Source: Halopseudomonas pertucinogena | GTDB lineage: Bacteria; Pseudomonadota; Gammaproteobacteria; Pseudomonadales; Pseudomonadaceae | Direction of reading: 5' to 3' | Length of the DNA: 64,000 nt | Assembly: GCF_014646575.1 (NCBI RefSeq) | Contig: NZ_BMNN01000002.1 | Coordinates: 62,001 to 126,000 of the forward strand | Part shown: positions 49,849-57,073 of the stretch, piece after piece | How positions within the stretch are numbered: position 1 is the stretch's first letter | Layout: every line of letters begins with the position of its first letter | Made by a program: the position numbers and the translations under genes | The notes under the pieces: generated by a model | The model's database searches: none | What the model saw: only the letters and a program-made list of their open reading frames with translations | Told to the model about the DNA's origin: nothing

Positions 49849-49945
49849 CACGGTGATGTTAGACCAGGAATGGCAAAAGGTAACGCCGCTGGTCGGTTGG
49901 AACAGCGGCGAAGCAGCAGTGCCGGGGAGCCCCCCGAGCCGGAAG

Positions 49946-50896
49946 TCAGTTCTCGCTCAGATAACCTGCTTCGATAAACCGCAGCATGTTCAGCAGCGTT
50001 TCGGTGCGCGGCATGCTGTACCCGGCCTCTGCGGCGAGCTTCAGCGCTTCACCGTACAGATTGTCGAGTTCCATCGGCCGCTTGTGCAGCCAGTCGTGGT
50101 ACATGCTCGGCAGATAGTCGGGTATGCGGCTGGTACCGGCGATCAGCAACTCCGGCAGCTTCTCCGGCAGCGGGTAGCCGCAGGCGCGCGCGGCTCCTGC
50201 CACCTCTTCCATCAGCCCCAGGATCAGCTCCCGGCTCGCCGGGTTGGCCAGCAGAGCGTCGGTCCCGGCATTGAGTACCACGGATACGCCGTTGAACGGC
50301 GCGTTCCACACCAGCTTCTGCCAGCGGGCCGCATCCACGCTGTCCATTTCCCGGGCCTTCAGTCCGGCAGCACGGAACATCTCCGCCCCTTCGGCAATGA
50401 TCGCCTGCTGCTGCGCTGCGTCGGCGCCGCCGGAGTGATAGCCCAGGTCGATCATGCCGTTGTCCTGGTGCACTACCACTCCCGGAGCCTTGCGGTACAG
50501 GCAGACGTAGCACAGCCCACCGATCAGGTGCAGCCCCTGCGGCAGGTGCTGACGCAGGTGTTCTTCGTTGTTCAGTCCGTTCTGCAACAGCAGAACCCGG
50601 GCGTCGGGCGCCGCCGCCCGGGCGATAAGGGGGGCCAGCTCATCGTTGCTGGTCGATTTGGCGCCGATCAGCAACCAGTCGCAGGGCGGCATCTGCGTCA
50701 CATCCTCATAGGCCTGGACCGACGGCAGCCTCAGTTCGCCATGCACCTGGCTCTCGATCAGGATGCCGTTCTGCCGGACCGCCTGGTATTCGCTGCGCAG
50801 CAGGAAATGCACGTCGTACCCTGCCCGCGCCAGCATGACGCCGTAAAACCCACCGATAGCGCCGGTGCCGATGATTCCAATACGTGGCTTCGCCAT
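49946..50896 (-). CDS. panE: 2-dehydropantoate 2-reductase-like protein
   Basis: A 316-residue ketopantoate reductase family protein with the NADPH-binding GIIGTGAIGGFYG start. Conserved ALLxxNG-type segments appear as VLLLQNGLNNEE, and WQKLVWNAPFNGVSVV gives the catalytic lysine region. The usual function is the NADPH reduction of ketopantoate for coenzyme A synthesis. Relatives in this family can have other substrates, so the panE assignment is probable rather than certain. It stands divergent from the DAHP synthase gene. Confidence 0.85.
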   Translation of the reverse strand: MAKPRIGIIGTGAIGGFYGVMLARAGYDVHFLLRSEYQAVRQNGILIESQVHGELRLPSVQAYEDVTQMPPCDWLLIGAKSTSNDELAPLIARAAAPDARVLLLQNGLNNEEHLRQHLPQGLHLIGGLCYVCLYRKAPGVVVHQDNGMIDLGYHSGGADAAQQQAIIAEGAEMFRAAGLKAREMDSVDAARWQKLVWNAPFNGVSVVLNAGTDALLANPASRELILGLMEEVAGAARACGYPLPEKLPELLIAGTSRIPDYLPSMYHDWLHKRPMELDNLYGEALKLAAEAGYSMPRTETLLNMLRFIEAGYLSEN

Positions 50897-51046
50897 TCAC
50901 TGCCCCCTGGTTATTGTCGAATGCTTCACAGAACTCGCCCATGGTATGACGTCGCCGCGCCGGGGAACAGTCAGACAGGCGACAAAGCATGCGTCAGGGT
51001 AGCCGTGGCGGGCGTCCATGCTTTAAGCTGTCCGCCATCAAAGACG

Positions 51047-51065
51047 GGCCGGCGGTTTGCCGGCC
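51047..51065 (+). promoter_or_regulatory. Leader hairpin before DAHP synthase
   Basis: GGCCGGC and GCCGGCC form a 7-bp stem around GGTTT, ending 15 bases before the GGAAGGAAG ribosome binding site. There is no T run. It could be a simple stabilising stem or take part in translational control. Confidence 0.3.
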
Positions 51066-51088
51066 TGACCGACTCGCTGGGAAGGAAG

Positions 51089-52165
51089 ATGGCTGATTTA
51101 CCTATTAATGATCTGAACGTTGCTTCCAACGAAGCGATGATTACACCGGCCCAACTCAAGGCCCGAATCCCCATGAGCCAGGCGGCGCAGGCCACCATAA
51201 GCGGAAGCCGCCAGGTCATTCGCGACATTCTCGACGGCAAGGACCACCGCCTGTTCATCGTCATCGGCCCCTGCTCCATTCATGATGTCGAGGCGGCCAA
51301 GGACTATGCCCGTCGGCTCCGGGAGCTGGCCGCCGAGGTCAGCGACACCCTGTATCTGGTCATGCGCGTGTACTTCGAGAAGCCGCGTACCACCATTGGC
51401 TGGAAAGGACTGATCAACGACCCTTATCTGGATGACAGTTTCAAGATCGAGGACGGACTGCACATCGGCCGTCAGCTGCTCAGCGACCTGGTCGAGCTGG
51501 GCCTGCCCACCGCCACCGAGGCCCTGGACCCGATCTCGCCGCAGTACCTGCAGGACCTGATTTCCTGGTCCGCCATCGGCGCGCGCACTACCGAATCCCA
51601 GACCCACCGTGAACTGGCCTCGGGCCTGTCCTGTGCGGTCGGCTTCAAGAACGGCACCGACGGCAACCTCGGCGTGGCCATCAATGCCCTGCAGTCCACC
51701 GCCAGCCCGCATCGCTTCATGGGTATCAACCATGAAGGCCAGGTTTCGCTGGTCACCACCCGCGGCAACCGCTATGGCCACGTGGTGCTGCGCGGCGGCA
51801 ACGGCAAGCCCAACTACGATTCGGTCAGCGTTGCCCTGTGCGAGCGCGAGCTGGAAAAGGCCGGCATCAAGCCGAACATCATGATCGACTGCAGCCACGC
51901 CAACTCCAACAAGGACCCAGCCCTGCAGCCGCTGGTGATGGACAACGTGGCCAACCAGATCGTGGATGGCAACAACTCGATCATCGGCCTCATGGTGGAA
52001 AGCCATATCGGCTGGGGCAACCAGGCAATCAACAAGGATCTGTCGCAGCTGGAGTACGGCGTGTCCATCACCGACGCCTGCATCGACTGGGACACCACCG
52101 TCAAGGCGGTCCGCAGCATGCATGCCAAGATCAGGGATGTACTGCCACAGCGCAAGCGCGGCTGA
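51089..52165 (+). CDS. 3-deoxy-7-phosphoheptulonate synthase, type I
   Basis: First enzyme of the shikimate pathway, joining phosphoenolpyruvate and erythrose-4-phosphate. The protein has 358 residues. Type I motifs are clear: IVIGPCSIHD, MRVYFEKPRTTIGWKGLINDP, GFKNGTDG, NHEGQVSLVTTRGNRYGHVVLRGG and IMIDCSHANSNKD, which include the metal ligands. The ATG at 51089 follows GGAAGGAAG; the very long frame starting at 49853 is an artefact of high GC. The feedback amino acid (Phe, Tyr or Trp) cannot be told from sequence alone. Confidence 0.96.
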   Translation: MADLPINDLNVASNEAMITPAQLKARIPMSQAAQATISGSRQVIRDILDGKDHRLFIVIGPCSIHDVEAAKDYARRLRELAAEVSDTLYLVMRVYFEKPRTTIGWKGLINDPYLDDSFKIEDGLHIGRQLLSDLVELGLPTATEALDPISPQYLQDLISWSAIGARTTESQTHRELASGLSCAVGFKNGTDGNLGVAINALQSTASPHRFMGINHEGQVSLVTTRGNRYGHVVLRGGNGKPNYDSVSVALCERELEKAGIKPNIMIDCSHANSNKDPALQPLVMDNVANQIVDGNNSIIGLMVESHIGWGNQAINKDLSQLEYGVSITDACIDWDTTVKAVRSMHAKIRDVLPQRKRG

Positions 52166-52191
52166 GTTCTTCTCGACCTGCCAGCGCATCA

Positions 52192-52220
52192 CCCCGGAGG
52201 CCGGCTCCCCGCCTCCGGGG
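52192..52220. terminator. Convergent terminator after DAHP synthase and the GNAT gene
   Basis: CCCCGGAGGC pairs perfectly with GCCTCCGGGG around nine bases. No T run follows on the plus strand (CCCCTCTC), so its strength is uncertain; the position between convergent genes supports a terminator. Confidence 0.5.
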
Positions 52221-52226
52221 CCCCTC

Positions 52227-52499
52227 TCAATCCCGTCCGGCCCGCTCGTCCATGTAGCGTGCAACGTAAGAGCACGACGGGATCACCTTGTAACCCTGCT
52301 CCGCAGCGTATTTCAACGCCTCCGCCGCCAGCAGTGCGGCCAGTCCCCGCCCACGCAGCGAATCCGGCACGAAGGTGCGGTAGATATCGATGGTCTGCTT
52401 GCCCAGGTCCATGTAGGTCAGATACGCGCGCCCCGCCTCGTCATCGATGTAGAACATCCGACCCTCGATGTCATGCTGAACAGCAACATCCTCATTCAT
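52227..52499 (-). CDS. Small GNAT-family N-acetyltransferase
   Basis: A 90-residue protein of the compact YjdJ-like GCN5-related class. The acetyl-CoA binding loop is visible as FVPDSLRGRGLAALLAAEALKYA, followed by VIPSCSYVARYMDE. The full-length class is about 90-100 residues, so it is not truncated. Substrate unknown. It is 28 bp downstream of the GntP permease on the same strand and could be co-transcribed with it. Confidence 0.85.
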   Translation of the reverse strand: MNEDVAVQHDIEGRMFYIDDEAGRAYLTYMDLGKQTIDIYRTFVPDSLRGRGLAALLAAEALKYAAEQGYKVIPSCSYVARYMDERAGRD

Positions 52500-52527
52500 C
52501 TCCGCCCTCCTCTGTTATGCCGGCCCC

Positions 52528-53928
52528 TCACGCCGGCGGATTGACCCCGATACCCAGCAGCATCAGCAGCCCGATGGACGCCAGACAGGCAATCACCGGC
52601 ACCACCACGGTCACCACGAACATGTCCTTGTAGGCTTCACGGTGGGTCAGCCCCATGATCATGAAGGTAGCGATGACCGCTCCGCAGTGCGGCAGCGAAT
52701 CCAGGCCCCCGGCAGCAATCGCCGCAATCCGGTGCAGGATCTCGGGCTGCACGCCCATGTCAAGATAGCTCGGCGCCAGGGTCTGCATGAATATCTGCAG
52801 ACCGCCCGATGACGAGCCGACGATGGCCGACAGGGTGCTGACGGACGCGAACACCGACAGCAGCGGCGGCAGGTTCACACCCAGGATCCACTGGGCAAAC
52901 TCGCCGAAGCCGGCCGTCTGGGTGACCACCCCACCAAAGCCGATCACGGCTGCGGTATTCAGCAGCGGCATCACCGAATCCTCGGCGCCCTGCCCGAACA
53001 CCTTGCCGATCTGGCGGCGGGCATTGCCAAACAGTATTGCACAGGTCAGTGAGCCGACAATAAGTGCAATGCTCGGCCAGATGATCGGCTGCGCGGCACT
53101 GAACAGCAGCGTCCGGGCCAGCAGCCCATCGTCGGCGGACCAGTCGCCCATCCCCAGCAGCAGGCGCGGCAGCATGATCACACCCAGCACCATGATCAGC
53201 GGCACGATCGCCAATCCCCACGATGGCGCCTCATCCGGGTCGCCGATCAGTTGCTCCATGCGTCGGTCCTGCTCGTTCTCCACATAGCCTTCACCAGTGG
53301 CCCTGGCGACTTTCCACTCGCGCTCCACATACCACATGCCCAGGCCCGCCATGATCGCCGCCGCGAACAGCCCGATCCAGCCGCCGGCAAACAGATCGGT
53401 ACCCAGCGCGCTGGCGGAGATCACGTTGTGGATCGAAGGCGAACCGGGCAACGCCGTCATGGTGAAGGTGCCGGCACCGATGGCGGTGGCCGCGCACCAG
53501 ATGCGCTTGGGCAGGTTGGCTTCGCGCATCAAGGTGATGCCCAGCGGATACATGGTGAACACCACCACGAACACCACCACGCCGCCATAGGTCAGCAGCG
53601 CACAGACCACCATGCCCACCAGCAGGGTATGTCGGGTGCCCAGCCCCCGGGTGATGGCTACGGCGATGCTCTTGGCCGCCTGGCTTGTAGCCATGGCCTT
53701 GCCGAAAATGGCGCCACAGAGAAACAGCAGGAAGAACTTGCCGGCAAAGGTATAAGCCCCGAGCGGGCCGAAAGGATAGTGCTCCAGCAGTGCCGCCGGC
53801 AGCATGATGCCATTGGGAATGGCGACTACCAGGGCACAGATGACCGAAGCCAGAAAGATGTTCACGCCACGCAGCGCAAACCAGATCAGCAACGCCAACC
53901 CTGCGAACAACCCGATGTATCCGAGCAT
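52528..53928 (-). CDS. GntP-family permease
   Basis: A 466-residue inner-membrane transporter with about twelve to fourteen hydrophobic segments. Family features are the opening MLGYIGLFAGLALLIWFALRG, the conserved ALPGSPSIHNVI loop and the C-terminal GGLDSLPHCGAVIATF. GntP permeases carry gluconate and related hydroxy acids; the actual substrate here is not known because no catabolic genes adjoin it. The ATG at 53928 is preceded by AAGGA at good spacing; the longer frame to 54063 is not needed. Confidence 0.9.
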   Translation of the reverse strand: MLGYIGLFAGLALLIWFALRGVNIFLASVICALVVAIPNGIMLPAALLEHYPFGPLGAYTFAGKFFLLFLCGAIFGKAMATSQAAKSIAVAITRGLGTRHTLLVGMVVCALLTYGGVVVFVVVFTMYPLGITLMREANLPKRIWCAATAIGAGTFTMTALPGSPSIHNVISASALGTDLFAGGWIGLFAAAIMAGLGMWYVEREWKVARATGEGYVENEQDRRMEQLIGDPDEAPSWGLAIVPLIMVLGVIMLPRLLLGMGDWSADDGLLARTLLFSAAQPIIWPSIALIVGSLTCAILFGNARRQIGKVFGQGAEDSVMPLLNTAAVIGFGGVVTQTAGFGEFAQWILGVNLPPLLSVFASVSTLSAIVGSSSGGLQIFMQTLAPSYLDMGVQPEILHRIAAIAAGGLDSLPHCGAVIATFMIMGLTHREAYKDMFVVTVVVPVIACLASIGLLMLLGIGVNPPA

Positions 53929-54189
53929 GTGATGCGGTCCTTTTATTATGATTGTTACCGGCTTCACATTAACCCAGCTCGCAGCGGGAACAAACCGCGC
54001 TGCACACAGGTCACTTTGCTGAATACTGGGGAACGCATGGCGATGATGATCGTCGTCAACCACCGTTCATCAGAAAACTGCCATAATTGCCGTCATTGGC
54101 GTTTTGCCATGAATGCGCAGCGGCAGGATGTCAATGCTCAGGCCCCGACCGGGGCCAGTCACCCTCTGTGAAATTGAAGGAGTATCACG

Positions 54190-54447
54190 ATGAAAACCCT
54201 GATGAAGCTGTCCGCTCTGCCCTTGGCGGCCCTGCTGCTTGCAGGTTGTGCCAGCAACCAGCACAGCGAGGAAACCACCGCGCGCCTGTCCGCCAACGAA
54301 AACGCTGCTGCCCGCGCCCAGTCCACCGCCGACGAAGCCAACCGCAAGGCTGACGAGGCCCTGGCCGCTGCCCAGCGTGCCCAGCAGACAGCTGACGAAG
54401 CCAACGAGCGCGCCCTCCGCATGCTCGAGCGCGCCAGCCGCAAATGA
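54190..54447 (+). CDS. oprI: Outer-membrane lipoprotein OprI
   Basis: An 85-residue Lpp/OprI-type lipoprotein. The signal ends in the lipobox LLAGC with Cys20 as the acylated residue. The mature chain is a single alanine-rich heptad coiled coil ([20 protein letters not shown] and [20 protein letters not shown]), ending in the C-terminal lysine (ERASRK) used for attachment to peptidoglycan. An AAGGAG ribosome binding site precedes the ATG. It is one of the most abundant envelope proteins in pseudomonads. A strong terminator follows and the adjacent L,D-transpeptidase gene is convergent. Confidence 0.96.
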   Translation: MKTLMKLSALPLAALLLAGCASNQHSEETTARLSANENAAARAQSTADEANRKADEALAAAQRAQQTADEANERALRMLERASRK

Positions 54448-54454
54448 GGTACCG

Positions 54455-54482
54455 GGGGCTGGCCGCCAGGCCGGCCCCTTTT
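54455..54482 (+). terminator. Rho-independent terminator of oprI
   Basis: GGGGCTGGCC and GGCCGGCCCC (one G-T pair) form a 10-bp stem around GCCA, with TTTT following. It starts 8 bp after the oprI stop. Confidence 0.9.
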
Positions 54483-54496
54483 CCACCCGTAGTAGC

Positions 54497-55432
54497 TCAG
54501 AAGAACGCGGTCGCCGCCTCGTACGGCTCGCCGATCACCTCCGGAATTCCCTCCTCGGCAAACACCACATCGCGAATCTTCTTCCAGTCCAGGCGGAATC
54601 CGCCCACCAGCTCGCCGCGCTCGCGCAATAGCTGCTGAATGGCGGTCTGTTTGTCCAGCACCGACGGGAAGCCATGCTCGTCCAAGGGGGTATGCACCTC
54701 CAGATACAGGCGTTCATCCATCACACCAAGCTTGTACGGCTGGTTGACGATGGTGACTGGAGTCCCGACCGGCACCTGGGGAAACAGCTCGGTGACATCC
54801 TTGTTGTTCATCCGGAAACAACCGTGACTGACCCGCATGCCGATACCGAAGGATTTGTTGGTCCCGTGGATCACATAGCCGCTCATGGCCAGATTCATCT
54901 TGAACGGCCCCATGGGATTGTCCGGCCCCGGCGGCACTACCGCCGGCAGGATCTCGCCCTGGGCAGCATGCTCATCACGGATCGACTGGGGCGGATACCA
55001 CGACGGGTTCGCCTCCTTGCGCGCCACCCGGGTCTGCCCGATCGGCGAGGACCAGCCCTCACGACCGATGCCCACAGGCCAGGTGCTCACGCGTTCGCCG
55101 CCTTCCGGATAGAAGTACAGGCGGTACTCCGGCAGATTGATGACGATCCCGTTACGCGGCGCATCCGGCAGAATATGCTTGCCGGGCAGACGCACCTTGG
55201 TACCCTCGCCGGGCAGCCAGGCATCCACGTTCGGATTGGCTGCCTGCATTTCGTTGAAACCGAAGCCATGGGCGTCGGCCAGATCCACGAGGGTATCCTC
55301 GTAACGGGCCTCGATGGTGTAGATACTGCCGATTATCTGCTGCCCCTCGTAGGCAAGAGGGTAATCAGCCGCCTCTGCGGCTACCGCGGCCGCAATCAGA
55401 GCAATGCCCAGCAATCCAACTGATGTTTTCAC
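54497..55432 (-). CDS. L,D-transpeptidase (ErfK/YbiS/YcfS/YnhG family)
   Basis: A 311-residue periplasmic enzyme with a signal peptide ending near residue 22. A LysM-like segment (YTIEARYEDTLVDLADAHGFG ... LPGEGTKVRLP) precedes the YkuD domain. The catalytic motif HGTNKSFGIGMRVSHGCFRM has Cys205 and His189/His203. In E. coli, family members attach Braun lipoprotein to meso-diaminopimelate; here the convergent neighbour is the OprI lipoprotein, so the partner is the most likely acceptor. A cross-linking (3-3) role is possible. Confidence 0.92.
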   Translation of the reverse strand: MKTSVGLLGIALIAAAVAAEAADYPLAYEGQQIIGSIYTIEARYEDTLVDLADAHGFGFNEMQAANPNVDAWLPGEGTKVRLPGKHILPDAPRNGIVINLPEYRLYFYPEGGERVSTWPVGIGREGWSSPIGQTRVARKEANPSWYPPQSIRDEHAAQGEILPAVVPPGPDNPMGPFKMNLAMSGYVIHGTNKSFGIGMRVSHGCFRMNNKDVTELFPQVPVGTPVTIVNQPYKLGVMDERLYLEVHTPLDEHGFPSVLDKQTAIQQLLRERGELVGGFRLDWKKIRDVVFAEEGIPEVIGEPYEAATAFF

Positions 55433-55455
55433 TGGTCCCTCTCATGAACCGGGCG

Positions 55456-55776
55456 CTATTGCGCATACAAATCAAACTGTTGATTCAAGACCGGCACGGC
55501 ATCAGCCGAGCGTGTAACCACTCGCTTGCCTGCATTGCGCAAGGTGCGCGCAACGTCCATGCACTGCGGACACAGGCTCTTCAGGGTGTGGCGTTGCACC
55601 TCCCGGTAAACCGGGCGCGATGGCAGCAGATCACCACAAAGAGATCGTTCCAGCGGCATATCCAGCCGCAGGTTGATATCTACCAGATGCATGTGCCACG
55701 GGTCGCCTACAAACAGGTCCTGCTGTTCGTCCTGCTCTACTACACACCACCTTCTGGCCATCCAGGACACTGTCAC
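55456..55776 (-). CDS. Conserved hypothetical protein (106 residues)
   Basis: I do not recognise a domain. The protein starts MTVSWMARRWCVVEQDEQQD and has a Cys-x2-Cys pair in LKSLCPQCMDVARTLRNAG, with a charged C-terminus. It has no membrane segment or signal. The GTG at 55776 has AAGGA eight bases upstream; an ATG at 55761 is possible. It lies between the L,D-transpeptidase and tesA on the same strand, 23 bp and 17 bp away, a position that P. aeruginosa also fills with a small hypothetical gene. This supports a real gene. Confidence 0.6.
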   Translation of the reverse strand: MTVSWMARRWCVVEQDEQQDLFVGDPWHMHLVDINLRLDMPLERSLCGDLLPSRPVYREVQRHTLKSLCPQCMDVARTLRNAGKRVVTRSADAVPVLNQQFDLYAQ

Positions 55777-55793
55777 CTGAATTTTCCTTATAT

Positions 55794-56411
55794 CTACTCG
55801 ATGCTGTCCAGCCAGAGCCGGATAGCGGGCCAGGCATTATCCAGCAAAAGCGGCTGGGCTGCAGCGGTTGGATGCACACCATCATCCTGCATCATCCCCT
55901 CTACCCCGCCGACACCCTCGAGCAGAAAGGGTACCAGCGTCACATCCCGCTCCTCGGCCACCTGGTGAAACACCTGGGCAAACCCGTCGGCGTAACGCGG
56001 ACCGTAGTTCGGCGGGATCATCATGCCCAGCAGTATCACGTCTGCACCGGCCTGCTGCGACAGGGAAACCATCGCCGAAAGATTCTGTTGCATATTCTCC
56101 AGCGGCAGCGCACGCAGCCCGTCATTGCCACCCAGCTCGATGATCACCAGCTCCGGCTCGAACTCCTCAAGCAGCCCGGGCAACCGCGCCAGACCGCCTG
56201 CGGTGGTGTCACCGCTGACCGACGCATTGATCACGCTGTGCGGGTAGCCCTCGTCGGTCAGCCGCTGTTCCAGCAGGGAGCCCCAGCCTTCGCTGATTTC
56301 CAGACCAAAGGCCGCGCTGATACTATCGCCGACCAACAGGATGTTCTGTGCATGCACTGGCATGGCCAGCAGAAACAGAAAAACAGCAGCACATCTTTTC
56401 CAGACAGTCAT
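55794..56411 (-). CDS. tesA: Acyl-CoA thioesterase I/lysophospholipase L1 (SGNH hydrolase)
   Basis: A 205-residue periplasmic esterase. The signal peptide (MTVWKRCAAVFLFLLAMPVHA) precedes the SGNH block: Ser30 in LLVGDSISAAFG, Gly/Asn in GGND, and Asp177/His180 in DGVHPT. The broad specificity covers acyl-CoA, lysophospholipid and arylesters. The start at 56411 is 13 bp from the start of the divergent ybbA, as in E. coli. An upstream in-frame start at 56426 would overlap the ybbA start. Confidence 0.92.
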   Translation of the reverse strand: MTVWKRCAAVFLFLLAMPVHAQNILLVGDSISAAFGLEISEGWGSLLEQRLTDEGYPHSVINASVSGDTTAGGLARLPGLLEEFEPELVIIELGGNDGLRALPLENMQQNLSAMVSLSQQAGADVILLGMMIPPNYGPRYADGFAQVFHQVAEERDVTLVPFLLEGVGGVEGMMQDDGVHPTAAAQPLLLDNAWPAIRLWLDSIE

Positions 56412-56424
56412 CAAGGCCGATCCC

Positions 56425-57073
56425 ATGTCAGACAGCGTTATCATCGCCCGCCACCTTAGCAAAGTCGTGGATGCCCCGGAAGCAAGACTGACCATACTCG
56501 ACAACGTCAGCCTGAGCATTGCTCGGGGCGCCAGCGTGGCTATCGCTGAGCCTGCTCGCAGGGCTGGATCTGCCCAGTTCCGGCGAGGTGCTTATGGCCG
56601 GCGAATCCCTCGGCAGCCTGGACGAGGACCAACGCGCCGCCCTGAGGGCCGAACAGGTCGGCTTCGTGTTCCAGTCCTTTCAGCTGCTCGACAGCCTCAA
56701 CGCACTGGAAAACGTCATGCTGCCGCTGGAGCTTGACGGGCGCCGCGACGCTGGCCGCCGCGCCGAGCAGCTCCTGCAGCGTGTCGGGCTCGGCCATCGG
56801 CTGCGCCATTACCCCCGTCAGCTGTCCGGCGGTGAACAGCAGCGCGTAGCAATCGCCCGGGCCTTTGCCAGCGAGCCGGCAATCCTGTTTGCCGACGAGC
56901 CAACGGGCAACCTCGACGCCGCCACCGGCGCTCGCATCACCGACCTGCTGTTCGAACTCAACCGCGAACAGGGCACGACACTGGTCATGGTCACCCATGA
57001 CGAACGCCTGGCCCAGCGCTGCGAAAGCGCACTGCATCTGGAAGCCGGCCGACTGAAGGAAGACGTCGCATGA
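56425..57073 (+). pseudogene. ybbA: Broken ABC transporter ATPase (YbbA family)
   Basis: The first frame reads from the ATG at 56425 (MSDSVIIARHLSKVVDAPEA ... SIARGASVAI) to about 56544. The matching continuation (LSLLAGLDLPSSGEVLMAGESL) is in another frame starting at 56546, which runs to 57073 with signature LSGGEQQRV and Walker [13 protein letters not shown]. Between the two, where Walker A (family form VGxSGSGKSTL) should lie, one base remains. The expected gap is about 11 codons, so roughly 32 bp look deleted, with a frameshift. The remaining protein could not bind ATP normally. A sequencing or assembly error cannot be ruled out. Confidence 0.85.

Noticed and set aside
49853-51088. A long upstream extension of the DAHP synthase frame.
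   Set aside because: It overlaps panE on the other strand; the synthase starts at 51089 with a good ribosome binding site and normal length.
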